Shown here: positions 20,348 to 28,747 of the stretch, in pieces
Layout: every line of letters begins with the position of its first letter
How positions within the stretch are numbered: position 1 is the stretch's first letter
From: Meiothermus sp. QL-1
GTDB taxonomy: Bacteria > Deinococcota > Deinococci > Deinococcales > Thermaceae
NCBI RefSeq assembly: GCF_003351145.1
Contig: NZ_QQSV01000001.1
Span: 1-64,000 of the forward strand
Length of the DNA stretch: 64,000 nucleotides
Direction of reading: 5' to 3'
The notes under the pieces: generated by a model
Databases searched by the model: none
Seen by the model: only the letters and a program-made list of their open reading frames with translations
What the model was told of the DNA's origin: nothing
Made by a program: the position numbers and the translations under genes

Positions 20348-20761
20348 ATGGAGAGCCACACCGTCGTGCTTTTCGATGGGGTGTGCAACCTTTGCAACGG
20401 GGTGGTGCGCTTCATCCTGCGCCACGACCCCGAGGGGCGTTTCCGCTTTGCCGCGCAGCAGTCCGAGGTGGGCCAGGCCTTGCTCCGGCGCTACGGCCTG
20501 GGGGGCACCCCCCTGGCGGATAGCGTGGTGGTAATCGAGGGGAACCGGGTCTACCTCGAGTCCGATGCGGCCCTGGCCATCCTGCGCCGCCTGCCGGGCT
20601 ACGCCTGGCTCTACGCCCTGCGGCATCTGCCCAGGCCGCTGCGGGATGGCCTCTACCGCCTGGTGGCCCGTCACCGCTACCGCATTTTTGGCCGCCAGGA
20701 GGCCTGCTGGCGGCCCACCCCTGAGCTAAAGGAGCGCTTCTTGGACGGCGGGGCCGGATAG
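20348..20761 (+). CDS. DCC-family thiol-disulfide oxidoreductase-like protein (DUF393)
   Basis: A 137-residue thioredoxin-fold-like protein. The family-defining FDGVCNLCNG motif, with a CxxC pair, is at residues 10-19, and the arginine-rich remainder ends in GRQEACWRPTPEL. Members are often linked to redox or electron-transfer functions, but the substrate is unknown. TAGGCT (20336-20341) lies 6 nt before ATG 20348, so the mRNA is probably leaderless. Confidence 0.9.
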   Translation: MESHTVVLFDGVCNLCNGVVRFILRHDPEGRFRFAAQQSEVGQALLRRYGLGGTPLADSVVVIEGNRVYLESDAALAILRRLPGYAWLYALRHLPRPLRDGLYRLVARHRYRIFGRQEACWRPTPELKERFLDGGAG

Positions 20762-20770
20762 AATCCAACT

Positions 20771-21184
20771 ATGGAAATCGTGGGTGTTCGCGGCGCGCCG
20801 CAGGAGACCCTCGACGCGCTCAAAGAGGCGCTTAGGGGGGTGGACTTTTCCCAGGCGGTGGTGACCTACATCACCGATTGGCAGGACCAGCGCTCCCAGG
20901 CCCGCTACGCGGTCTTTGTGCGGGAGGGTCGGCACCGGGTGCTCGGGCTGGATGCCTTTGGTCCCCGGTTCGGGGCGGAGGGGGAGGCAGCCTTGGAGGC
21001 CCTTACCCGCTGGCTCCTCGAGCGGGGCGTAAGCGAGTTCCGCGAGGCCATCATCCCGCCCTCGCGCTATGCTGCTCTCTTTAAGCTGGACGAGGATGAA
21101 CTGCTGAAAACCCTCCTGGCCACCGCCAACCCTGCCGACCCTGCTCTATTTGCCAACCTTCGCGGCGCGGGGCTCAAACGTTGA
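20771..21184 (+). CDS. Conserved hypothetical protein, 137 residues
   Basis: A soluble acidic protein with no recognised domain. Visible features are an N-terminal alpha/beta unit (EIVGVRGAPQETLDALKEALRGV), a central strand pair around ARYAVFVREGRHRVLGLDAFGP, and a helical C-terminus. It starts with an unusually clear leaderless arrangement, TAGAAT (20759-20764) then 6 nt then ATG, and overlaps the 3' end of the convergent DUF59 gene by 11 nt. Confidence 0.75.
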   Translation: MEIVGVRGAPQETLDALKEALRGVDFSQAVVTYITDWQDQRSQARYAVFVREGRHRVLGLDAFGPRFGAEGEAALEALTRWLLERGVSEFREAIIPPSRYAALFKLDEDELLKTLLATANPADPALFANLRGAGLKR

Positions 21185-21503
21185 AGCCAAACATCCGCAT
21201 CTGGCGCTTGCCCTCCTCGGTCATGCGAGCCGGTGTCCAGGGAGGGGTCCAGACGAACTCCACATTCACCGCGTTCACCCCTGGTAGCCGCATAACTGCG
21301 AGCTCGGCATCGGCTTTGACGATGTCCTGGGCCGGGCAGCCGATGGCCGTGAGGGTCATGGTGATATCCACGATGCCCCCCTCCTTCACCTCGGCGTCGT
21401 AGACCAGGCCCAGGTCCACCACGTTGACGGGAATCTCCGGGTCGCGCACCACTTTGAGGGCTTCCAGTACCTGTTCCTTGGTGGGCAGCGTTGCCTCGCT
21501 CAT
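21174..21503 (-). CDS. MIP18/DUF59-family Fe-S assembly factor (SufT/PaaD-like)
   Basis: A 109-residue single-domain DUF59 protein: ALKVVRDPEIPVNVVDLGLVYD, IDITMTLT-like strand, and the conserved cysteine in TAIGCPAQDIV. Relatives (SufT, Cia2/MIP18) help to mature Fe-S proteins; others (PaaD) support phenylacetate ring oxidation. No suf or paa genes lie next to it here, so Fe-S maturation is the simpler reading. TAGGAT lies 6 nt upstream of the ATG. Confidence 0.9.
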   Translation of the reverse strand: MSEATLPTKEQVLEALKVVRDPEIPVNVVDLGLVYDAEVKEGGIVDITMTLTAIGCPAQDIVKADAELAVMRLPGVNAVNVEFVWTPPWTPARMTEEGKRQMRMFGFNV

Positions 21504-21556
21504 GCCTTCATCCTACCCCGGCGAACACCCTCGCAGGCTGCCCTGGGTTGCAAAGC

Positions 21557-22375
21557 CTACATGAAGCGCTTGCGCCGGCGGTAGCTCTTGACCTCCTTGA
21601 AGCTCTTGCGCCCCCCCGACTTGGCGACCCCCAGGTAAAACTCCTTTACGTCGGGGTTGGTCTCCAGGTCCGCTCGAGGGCCTTCCAGGGCAATGCGCCC
21701 AGATTCCATGATGTAGCCGTAGTGGGCCACCGACAGGGCCACCCGGGCGTTTTGCTCCACCACCAGCACCGTGACCCCTTCCTCTGCGTTGATCTGGGCC
21801 ACAATATCGAAGATTTCCCGTACCAAAAGAGGGGCCAGGCCCAGGCTGGGCTCGTCCAAAAGCAGCAGCCTGGGCTTCGCCAGGAGGGCTCGCCCGATGG
21901 AGAGCATCTGCTGCTCCCCTCCCGAACAGTAGCCGGCTAACCGAGTCCGGAGGGCGGCCAGGCGGGGAAAGTAGTGGTAGATGCGCTCCAGGTCTTCCTT
22001 CACCTGGGCCCCATCCCGCCGGGATATGGAGCCCACCCGCAGGTTTTCCTCCACGGTGAGGTGCTTGAAGACCCGCCGTCCCTCGGGCACCTGCACGATG
22101 CCCATGCGCACGATGTCCTCGGGCGGGCGGTTGGCGATGTTGGCTCCGCGGTAGAGGATGGAGCCCGCGACCACCCGCCCGTCCTCGGGCAAAAGGAGCC
22201 CCGAGATGGCCCGCAGGGTGGTGGTCTTGCCCGCCCCGTTGGGGCCTAGAAGCGCGGTGATCTGCCCCTCGGGCACCTTCAAGGACACCCCCCGCAGCAC
22301 CTGGATGATGTCCTTGTAGACCACCTCGATGTTGTTGACCTCGAGCAAAATCGGACCCAGTTCCTCGGGGCGCAT
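21557..22375 (-). CDS. livF: LIV-type ABC transporter ATP-binding protein LivF
   Basis: One of the two ATPases of a branched-chain-amino-acid-type importer: Walker A GPNGAGKTTT, signature SGGEQQML, Walker B LLLLDEPSLGLAP and H-loop VVEQN. The short length and the ISGLLLPEDGRV insertion fit LivF. It has an extra basic tail of about 25 residues (GGRKSFKEVKSYRRRKRF), unusual for the family. It is the last gene of the operon livG-ligase-livH-livM-binding protein-livF. Confidence 0.93.
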   Translation of the reverse strand: MRPEELGPILLEVNNIEVVYKDIIQVLRGVSLKVPEGQITALLGPNGAGKTTTLRAISGLLLPEDGRVVAGSILYRGANIANRPPEDIVRMGIVQVPEGRRVFKHLTVEENLRVGSISRRDGAQVKEDLERIYHYFPRLAALRTRLAGYCSGGEQQMLSIGRALLAKPRLLLLDEPSLGLAPLLVREIFDIVAQINAEEGVTVLVVEQNARVALSVAHYGYIMESGRIALEGPRADLETNPDVKEFYLGVAKSGGRKSFKEVKSYRRRKRFM

Positions 22376-22382
22376 AACAGCC

Positions 22383-23591
22383 TCAGGGGTTCCTCACCTG
22401 GCGGAAGAGGGCCGAAGTAAAGGGTTCGGTTATGGGTACGAACTTGCCTCCCCGTACCTCCAGCACCCGCAGCCCCTCGGCCCCGGTCTGCTCGCTCCGG
22501 GTGAAGTCGATCTCAATGCCGGCCTTGGTGGAGACCGCAAAACCTGGCCGGAAGGCGTTGGGGCCGTTCATCCCGATGATGCTCTGGTAGACGGTCTCGT
22601 TGTCGATCCGCCCGTTGAAGCGCTGGGCTGCCCGCCGCATGGCCTCCACTGCGATGGCCGCGGCCAGCATCCCTGCGGTGTAGTTGGTGGAGTTCAGGAT
22701 GTCGGCGCTGCGGTTGTACCGAGCAGCGAGCTGCTTCTGCAGGTTGATGCCGGGGGTGTTTTCGTCCAGGGTGTAGTAGCTGCTGGCCCAGAGGTACCCC
22801 TCGGCCGCGTCGCCCGCCAGCCGGAGCAGGTCGGACCCGCCGGTGTACACCGCGCCCATCTGCTTGATCTTGCGGTCGAGGCCCAGCCGTTTGGCGTCCT
22901 TGAGGATGTTGGCCACCGGCCCCGCCACGTTTTGGTGGATGATGTACTGCACCCCCGCCGCATCCAGCGCCCGCAGAAGCGCGGTGTTGTCCAGATTCCC
23001 GCCCCCCACCTCGCGCACGTCCACGATGGTCTGCCCGAGCCGCTGGGCCGCCCGCCGGGCGTGGTCCACCACCGCGCGGCCAAAGGGGCTGGGGTTTACC
23101 ACCAGGGCGATGCGGGCGTTTCTTTCGGTGCGGTTGATGTACTCCATCAGCGCCACCACTTGCTCGGAGTAGCTGCTTACGGGCAGGAAGAAGTACTGGT
23201 GGTTGGGGGGGTCGATCAGGCCGATGTGGGCCGAGGCCGGGATGGTGGGCAGCCTGACCTCGTTGATGAGGGGTTTGAGCTGGAGCATGGCCCCGGTGGA
23301 GTAGCCCAGGTAGATGGCCGGCCTGGACCGGTCCAGGGCCTCCTCCAGGATGCGCTGGGTGTTGGGGTTTTGGTACTGGTCGTCCCGCACGATGCAGTTC
23401 AGGGTCACGCCAGGGATGAGCCGCTGTTCGTTGGCGTAGCGGCAGTAGTCCTCAATTCCTGCTGCGTAGGGCCCCCCCACGTCCGAGGTGGGGCCGGTGA
23501 TGGCCCCTGACCAGAGCAGGGTAACCGTGCGCCCTTGGGCCAGAACCAGACCCAGAACCAGGAAGATGCCCAAAACCATCGCTCGCTTCAT
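22383..23591 (-). CDS. LIV-type ABC transporter substrate-binding protein
   Basis: A periplasmic-type binding protein (peripla_BP_6/LivK group) of 402 residues with a signal peptide (RAMVLGIFLVLGLVLAQG). Motifs typical of the family include LLWSGAITGPTSDVG, GIEDYCRYAN and VVNPSPFGRAVVDHA. ATG 23591 is chosen for its GGAGG site; the in-frame codon at 23609 is upstream of it. With an acyl-CoA ligase in the operon, the ligand may be an organic or fatty acid rather than leucine. Confidence 0.92.
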   Translation of the reverse strand: MKRAMVLGIFLVLGLVLAQGRTVTLLWSGAITGPTSDVGGPYAAGIEDYCRYANEQRLIPGVTLNCIVRDDQYQNPNTQRILEEALDRSRPAIYLGYSTGAMLQLKPLINEVRLPTIPASAHIGLIDPPNHQYFFLPVSSYSEQVVALMEYINRTERNARIALVVNPSPFGRAVVDHARRAAQRLGQTIVDVREVGGGNLDNTALLRALDAAGVQYIIHQNVAGPVANILKDAKRLGLDRKIKQMGAVYTGGSDLLRLAGDAAEGYLWASSYYTLDENTPGINLQKQLAARYNRSADILNSTNYTAGMLAAAIAVEAMRRAAQRFNGRIDNETVYQSIIGMNGPNAFRPGFAVSTKAGIEIDFTRSEQTGAEGLRVLEVRGGKFVPITEPFTSALFRQVRNP

Positions 23592-23631
23592 GTTGCCTCC
23601 TCGTTGCAACGCGCTTGCCGCGGTGTTGCCC

Positions 23632-24708
23632 TCAGTACTTGAACGGCCAGGTACGGAAATAACTTCGCACCAGGCGCCACCAGTTGTAAAGCCCCCGGGG
23701 CTCGAAGATTAGGAAAAGCACGATCACCAGGCCAAACGAGAGCGGCAGCAGGGCCGAGGCCACGTCCACCCCGGCCGGGGTGATGCTCTGAATGAAAGGG
23801 TTGGCCTTCATCCACTCGGAGAGGCGCTCCACCCCAAGCCGCAAAAACTCGATGAAGGCCGGGCCCAGCAGGCTGCCCACCACCGTGCCCAGACCCCCCA
23901 CGATGGCCATGGCCAGCAGGGCCACCGAGCGGGCCAGGGTGAACTCCTCCACCACCACGGCCCGCTGCAGGTAAGCCAGCAGCCCCCCGGCTACCCCCCC
24001 ATAGAAGGCCCCCAGGGCAAAGGCGAAGAGCTTGGTGCGGCCGGGGTCCATGCCCATGGCGTCGGCGGCACGGTCGTTGTCCCGCACCGCGATGAGGGCC
24101 CGGCCATACTTACCCCGCAGGAGGTTGCGCCAGGCTATGACCATGAGCACCAGCACGAACAGGATTACGTAGTACCAGAAGTAGTTGTGGTTGCGAAAGG
24201 TGATTTCCAGGCCCAGAAAATTCCGCATCTCTACCGGGATGGCGGCTCCCTGGGCCAGCGCCGGGCTCCGCCCCACCACCCAGACGAAAATCTCCTGAAA
24301 GGCCAGCGTGGCCAGGGCCAGGTAGAGGTGTTTGACGCGCAGCGAGGGGATGCCGACCAGAAAGCCGGCCACGGCCGCGGCCAGGCCGCCTAAGGGAAGG
24401 GTCAGCCAGAAGGGAAGGCTGGGTGCGGTAAGGGCCACGGTGTAGGCCCCTACCCCCATGAAGGCAGCCTGACCTATGCTGATGAGCCCGGCGTAGCCGG
24501 TGGTGATGTTGAGCCCCAGCACAGCGATGGCGTATATCAGGATGAAGTTCAGAACCAGCACCTGGGAGCGCTCGAGGAAAAGCGGCAGCAGGCAGAGCGC
24601 CACCAGAAGCAGCCCTACCGAGACAATCTCGCGGTAGTTGGCGAAGATGGTGGTGTCCTGCGCGTAGGAAGTGCGGTAGTTGCCGGTCTGGGCCCAGGGG
24701 TTACGCAT
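23632..24708 (-). CDS. livM: LIV-type ABC transporter permease LivM
   Basis: A polytopic permease of 358 residues with about eight to ten hydrophobic helices and the family motifs LGLNITTGYAGLISIGQAAF, GIPSLRVKHLYLALATLAF and a cytoplasmic coupling loop GRALIAVRDNDRAADAMGMD. ATG 24708 follows AAGGAGG by 5 nt. It pairs with LivH encoded just upstream. Confidence 0.93.
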   Translation of the reverse strand: MRNPWAQTGNYRTSYAQDTTIFANYREIVSVGLLLVALCLLPLFLERSQVLVLNFILIYAIAVLGLNITTGYAGLISIGQAAFMGVGAYTVALTAPSLPFWLTLPLGGLAAAVAGFLVGIPSLRVKHLYLALATLAFQEIFVWVVGRSPALAQGAAIPVEMRNFLGLEITFRNHNYFWYYVILFVLVLMVIAWRNLLRGKYGRALIAVRDNDRAADAMGMDPGRTKLFAFALGAFYGGVAGGLLAYLQRAVVVEEFTLARSVALLAMAIVGGLGTVVGSLLGPAFIEFLRLGVERLSEWMKANPFIQSITPAGVDVASALLPLSFGLVIVLFLIFEPRGLYNWWRLVRSYFRTWPFKY

Positions 24709-24729
24709 GGGCACCTCCTTGTGGCTCCC

Positions 24730-25638
24730 TCATACCCGTTCGATCTCCTCGGTGCCGAAAAGCCCGTGTGGCTTGAACCAGAGCATGATGAGGAGGACCA
24801 CGAAGGGCATCGCGTACTGTGAGCCGCCCCCCACCAGGCCTACCTGGGTGAGCAGGGGGTCTAGGTAGGCGGTGGAGAAGGACTGCAGCACACCGATGAT
24901 GATGCCTCCCACCACTGCCCCTGGCACCGAGTCCAGCCCGCCCAGGATCACCGCCGGGAAGACCGCCAGTCCAATGGCGATGAGGCTGTCTTGGTTTAGC
25001 CCCGAGACCATCCCCACCACGATGCCCGCTGCGGCGGCGGTAAGCCCGGCGATGGCCCAGGCCAGGGCGAAGACCTTTTCCACAGAGACCCCAAGGCTCA
25101 TGGAGGCCATCTGGTCGTCGGCCACGGCCCGCATGGCGATGCCCAGCACCGAGCGCTGGAAGAACCAGCCGAACATCAGCAGGAAAACCACGGTAAAGCC
25201 GATGGCTAGGAGCTGGGGGTAGGAGATATTGAGCCCCCCCAGGTTCAGGCCCCCCGGGGGCAGGAAGGGCGGAAAAGTGAAGTTGCCCGAGCCAAAGGGG
25301 GTCAGGTACATCAGCCCGTCCAGCACGCTAGCCAGGCCGATGGTGACCATGATGACTGAGATGATGGGCTGGCCCACCAGCCGCCGCAGGAAGACGCGTT
25401 CCACCACAAAGCCAAGGAGGGCGGTGAGGAGGAGGGCCAGCAGGGCGGCCAGAAGCACCGGCAGCCCCATCCAGACCGCCAGGGCGTAGGCCGTGAAAGC
25501 CCCGATGGCGATAAGTTGGCCGTTGGCGAAGTTGATGACCCGGCTCGACTTGTAGATGAGGACAAATCCCAGGGCAGCCAGGGCATAAATGCAGCCCACC
25601 GCAATCCCGGAGATGAGGTTTTGCAGGAAGTCGGTCAC
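24730..25638 (-). CDS. livH: LIV-type ABC transporter permease LivH
   Basis: A 302-residue permease with about eight hydrophobic helices: GIAVGCIYALAALGFVLIYK, VINFANGQLIAIGAF, and AVADDQMASMSLGVSVEKVF as the coupling loop; GGLDSVPGAVVGGIIIGVL closes the fold. GTG 25638 follows AAGGAGG. It lies between the acyl-CoA ligase and livM in the same operon. Confidence 0.93.
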   Translation of the reverse strand: MTDFLQNLISGIAVGCIYALAALGFVLIYKSSRVINFANGQLIAIGAFTAYALAVWMGLPVLLAALLALLLTALLGFVVERVFLRRLVGQPIISVIMVTIGLASVLDGLMYLTPFGSGNFTFPPFLPPGGLNLGGLNISYPQLLAIGFTVVFLLMFGWFFQRSVLGIAMRAVADDQMASMSLGVSVEKVFALAWAIAGLTAAAAGIVVGMVSGLNQDSLIAIGLAVFPAVILGGLDSVPGAVVGGIIIGVLQSFSTAYLDPLLTQVGLVGGGSQYAMPFVVLLIMLWFKPHGLFGTEEIERV

Positions 25639-25647
25639 ATCCCCTCC

Positions 25648-27606
25648 TTATGCGCCCACCAGGTCCTTGGCGGTGCTGGCCTCGAGGACGCGCACCTCGG
25701 TCGAGACCCGCTGCACCGAACCGTCCTGGTACTTGAACTCGGTCTCTACCCGCACTTGCTCTATCCCGCTGTACAGCGCTTCCACCAGGGTCTGGTAGCG
25801 CTGCTGGATGAACTTACGGCGCACCTTGCCGGTGCGGGTCAGCTCGTCGTCGTCGGCGTCCAGGAGTTTGTAGAGAAGCACGAAGCGCCGGATGCGCAGG
25901 GCCTCAGGCAGGCTTTCGTTCACCGCCTGCACCTCCTTGCGGATGAGTTCGGCCACCTGGGGCTTTTGCGAGAGGTCGAGGTAGGTGGTGTAGGCAATTC
26001 TGCGGTCCTCAGCCCACTTGCCCACGGTCTGGGGGTCCACGTTGATGAAGGCCGTGATGTAGGGCCGTTGGTCGCCGAAGACCACCGCCTCCTTGATGTA
26101 GGGGCTGAACTTGAGCTTGTTCTCGATGAACTGGGGGCTGAACATCTGGCCCGTGCTGGTGTGCATCACGTCCGAAACCCGGTCGATGACCACCAGGTGG
26201 CCCTCTGGGGTCAGGTAGCCGGCATCCCCGGTGTGTAGCCAGCCGTCCTTGAAGGTCTCGGCGGTGGCCTCGGGGTTCTGCCAGTAGCCTGCCACCACCG
26301 CATCCGAGCGGCAGAGGATCTCGCCCCGCTCGCTGATTCGCACCTCACCTCCAGGGATGGGGAGCCCCACCGTGTCGGCCCTCACGTCGCCGTCGCGGTG
26401 GACGAAGGCGATGCCGATGATCTCGGTCTGGCCGTAGATCTGCTTGAGGTTGACCCCGATGGCGTGGTAGAAGCGGAAGACCTCGGGCCCCAAAGCCGCC
26501 CCCCCGGTATAGGCCCGGCGCAGGCGCAAGAAGCCAAGCTGGTCGCGCAGGGGCCTGAACATGATTAGGTCAGCGAACCAGTAGGCCAGGCGCAGCCCCA
26601 GGGGCATCGGCCGGCCCCGCATGCGGTAGTCGGCGGCCCGGTAGCCGATCTTGAGCATCTGGTGGTAGACCCAGCGGTTGAAGGCGTAGGTCTCGGAGAT
26701 GCGCACCCAGATCTGGCTCTGGGTGCCCTCCCAGACCCTGGGGGGGCTGAACATCACGTGGGGGCCGATCTCCTTTAGGTCGTTCATGGCGGTCTCGATG
26801 GACTCGGGGAAGTTGACCGCGAAGCCTCCCGCCAGGGCCATGCCCACCGACATCATCTGTTCTCCGATCCAGGCGAAGGGCAGGAAGGAGAGGTAGTCGT
26901 CGGTGGGCTCCAAGGGGTCTACCTCCTGCAAGGCCACCCCCATGTGCAACAGGTTGCGGTGGCGGAGCATGGCGGCCTTGGGCCGGCCAGTGGTGCCGGA
27001 GGTGAGGGAGAGGTGGCAGACCTCCTCGGCGTTGCCCTGGGCGATGCGCTCCTCGACCGCCTGGGGGTGCTGCTGCAGGTAGGCCTCCCCGAGCTGCTCG
27101 AGCTCGGCGTAGCTCAGCAGCCAGGGGTCGTTCTTGTAAGCCCGCATGCCCCTGGGGTCCTCGTAGATGACCTTGCGGACGGTGGGAATCTCGCTTCTTA
27201 TCTCCAGGAGTTTGTCCACCTGCTCCTGGTCCTCGGCCAGCACAAAGGCCGCCCCGGTGTAGGAGAGCACGTAGGCGATTTCGGGGGGCAAAGAGGACTG
27301 GTAGACCCCCACCGAGATGCCCCCTGCGGCCTGGGTGCCCAGCTCGGCGTAGAGCCACTCGGGGATGTTGTCGGCGATGATGGCCAGCCGCTCCCCCTTC
27401 TGGAAGCCCAAGGCCAGCAGCCCCGCAGCGAAGCGGGTCACGCGCCGGTAGTAGTCGGCGTAGGTGATCTCGTTCCAGACGCCGAACTCCTTGTGCCGCA
27501 GGGCCACCTTCCCTGGGGTGTGGAGGGCGCGAAGGCGCAGTACCTGGGGTAGGGTGTACTTCTTGAGCTCGTAGCCCTGGGGCATCGGGGGTTTCTCAGG
27601 CGGCAT
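25648..27606 (-). CDS. AMP-dependent acyl-CoA synthetase (long-chain-type)
   Basis: An adenylate-forming ligase of 652 residues that activates a carboxylic acid with ATP and CoA. Motifs: ATP loop SLTSGTTGRPKAAM, VMFSPPRVWE, YGQTEIIGIAF, GWLHTGDAGYLT, IDRVSDVMHTSTGQ, and the C-terminal catalytic lysine in TRTGKVRRKF. ATG 27606 overlaps the end of livG by 11 nt, so translation is coupled. Its place inside an ABC importer operon suggests that the imported substrate is activated at once to its CoA ester, a common pattern for LIV-like systems for aromatic or fatty acids. Substrate identity is inferred. Confidence 0.92.
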   Translation of the reverse strand: MPPEKPPMPQGYELKKYTLPQVLRLRALHTPGKVALRHKEFGVWNEITYADYYRRVTRFAAGLLALGFQKGERLAIIADNIPEWLYAELGTQAAGGISVGVYQSSLPPEIAYVLSYTGAAFVLAEDQEQVDKLLEIRSEIPTVRKVIYEDPRGMRAYKNDPWLLSYAELEQLGEAYLQQHPQAVEERIAQGNAEEVCHLSLTSGTTGRPKAAMLRHRNLLHMGVALQEVDPLEPTDDYLSFLPFAWIGEQMMSVGMALAGGFAVNFPESIETAMNDLKEIGPHVMFSPPRVWEGTQSQIWVRISETYAFNRWVYHQMLKIGYRAADYRMRGRPMPLGLRLAYWFADLIMFRPLRDQLGFLRLRRAYTGGAALGPEVFRFYHAIGVNLKQIYGQTEIIGIAFVHRDGDVRADTVGLPIPGGEVRISERGEILCRSDAVVAGYWQNPEATAETFKDGWLHTGDAGYLTPEGHLVVIDRVSDVMHTSTGQMFSPQFIENKLKFSPYIKEAVVFGDQRPYITAFINVDPQTVGKWAEDRRIAYTTYLDLSQKPQVAELIRKEVQAVNESLPEALRIRRFVLLYKLLDADDDELTRTGKVRRKFIQQRYQTLVEALYSGIEQVRVETEFKYQDGSVQRVSTEVRVLEASTAKDLVGA

Positions 27607-28366
27607 GGTCCACCCCCACGTAGGCCTCCTGCACCCGCGGGTTCCGGCTGACCTCTTCGGGCAGTCCCTCGGCGATGACCTGGCCGAAGTCGAGCACATA
27701 GATGCGGTCGGAGATGTCCATCACCACCCCCAGGTCGTGCTCGATGAGGACGATGGTGGTGCCCCGTTCGGCCCGGATGTCCAGGATGAAGCGCACCATG
27801 TCTTCCTTTTCCTCCAGCGTCATCCCGGCCATGGGCTCGTCCAGCAGAAGGAGTTTGGGAGAGAGGGCCAGGGCTCGGGCCACCTCCACCCGCTTGCGCA
27901 CCCCATACGGCAGGTCACCCACCAGGGCCTTGCGGTAGGGCTCGAGCTCCATGAAGTCTATGATTTCCTCGCAAAATCGGCGGTTCTCCACGCTCACCCG
28001 CAAGGCCCGGCCGTAGAACCAGAGGTTGTCCCACAGGCTATACCGGCCAAAGGTGTGCCGGGCCATCAGGAGGTTTTCCAGCACGGTCATGCCGGTGAAG
28101 AGCTCGATGTTTTGGAAGGCCCGGGCGATGCCGTATTTGGTGACCTGGTGGGGCGAGGCGTGGGTCAGGTCGTGGCCCTCGAAGGTGATGCGCCCCGAGT
28201 CTGGGTGGTAGAAGCCCGAGATGCAGTTGAGCAGGCTGGTTTTGCCTGCCCCGTTGGGGCCAATGACCGAGACCAGCTCGCCTGGGGCCACCTCGAGCGA
28301 GACCTCGCTCAGGGCCCGCACCCCGCCGAAACTGAGTGTGACCTTCTCAACCCTGAGTTGCACCAT
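27596..28366 (-). CDS. livG: LIV-type ABC transporter ATP-binding protein LivG
   Basis: The first gene of the operon. Walker A GPNGAGKTSL, Q-loop region ARAFQNIELF, Walker B LLLLDEPMAGM and H-loop LIEHDLGVV are all present. The signature LPYGVRKRVE deviates from LSGGQ as is normal for LivG. The start has GGAGG just upstream and a strong promoter 74 nt away. Confidence 0.94.
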   Translation of the reverse strand: MVQLRVEKVTLSFGGVRALSEVSLEVAPGELVSVIGPNGAGKTSLLNCISGFYHPDSGRITFEGHDLTHASPHQVTKYGIARAFQNIELFTGMTVLENLLMARHTFGRYSLWDNLWFYGRALRVSVENRRFCEEIIDFMELEPYRKALVGDLPYGVRKRVEVARALALSPKLLLLDEPMAGMTLEEKEDMVRFILDIRAERGTTIVLIEHDLGVVMDISDRIYVLDFGQVIAEGLPEEVSRNPRVQEAYVGVDHAA

Positions 28367-28439
28367 GCCTCCTGCTCATACACCGCCAGAAAGTTGCCGA
28401 AGCTTGGTCAGCGAGCTCACAAGCGTTTGGTTGGGGCGA

Positions 28440-28469
28440 AGTATAGCCGAGGTCCGGGGCGAGTGTCAA
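28440..28469 (-). promoter_or_regulatory. Promoter of the liv-ligase operon
   Basis: On the minus strand, TTGACA (28469-28464) and TATACT (28445-28440) are spaced by 18 nt, giving a leader of about 65 nt before livG. The leader contains GC-rich direct and inverted motifs (ACCAAACGCTTG, GAGCTC) that might bind a regulator; none could be assigned. Confidence 0.75.
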
Positions 28470-28550
28470 CGCTTTGCGGATGACAAAACAAAAAAACGTT
28501 GCATTGCAAAAATGGCGGAAAAAGCGGTCTTTTTGTTGGGCCTCAGGTGA

Positions 28551-28579
28551 TTGACAGCCCCCCCAGCCTTTGCTACCCT
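28551..28579 (+). promoter_or_regulatory. Promoter of tRNA-Arg
   Basis: TTGACA (28551-28556) and TACCCT (28574-28579) are spaced by 17 nt, 13 nt before the mature tRNA 5' end. It is divergent from the liv promoter about 80 nt away. Confidence 0.8.
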
Positions 28580-28592
28580 ATAGAGCGCGTCT

Positions 28593-28669
28593 GGGCGCGT
28601 AGCTCAGTTGGATAGAGCGACTGACTACGGATCAGTAGGTCGTGGGTTCGAATCCTGCCGCGCCCGCCA
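28593..28669 (+). tRNA. tRNA-Arg(ACG)
   Basis: A 77-nt cloverleaf with acceptor stem GGGCGCG/CGCGCCC, D-arm AGCTCAGTTGGATAGAGC, anticodon stem ACTGA/TCAGT with loop CTACGGA giving anticodon ACG, T-arm with TTCGAAT loop, and an encoded CCA end. It should read CGN arginine codons after A34 is modified to inosine. Confidence 0.97.
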
Positions 28670-28671
28670 GC

Positions 28672-28701
28672 AACCAGGGTCCCGAGGGCCCTGGTTTTTT
28701 T
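28672..28701 (+). terminator. Rho-independent terminator of tRNA-Arg
   Basis: AACCAGGG (28672-28679) pairs with CCCTGGTT (28689-28696), with additional inner pairing around CGA, followed by a run of T to 28701. It starts 3 nt after the tRNA CCA. Confidence 0.92.
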
Positions 28702-28747
28702 GCAGAGTGGGCCGGTCGGTGGGGGGAGGCCCGTATACTGGAGCCCG

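Noticed and set aside
22329-23510. 393-codon plus-strand frame opposite the LIV binding protein
   Set aside because: Antisense shadow with Gly/Val/His-rich composition; the binding-protein family on the minus strand is certain.
28440-28500. GC-rich motifs in the livG leader as a riboswitch
   Set aside because: No conserved aptamer core or terminator hairpin is seen; only a promoter can be supported.
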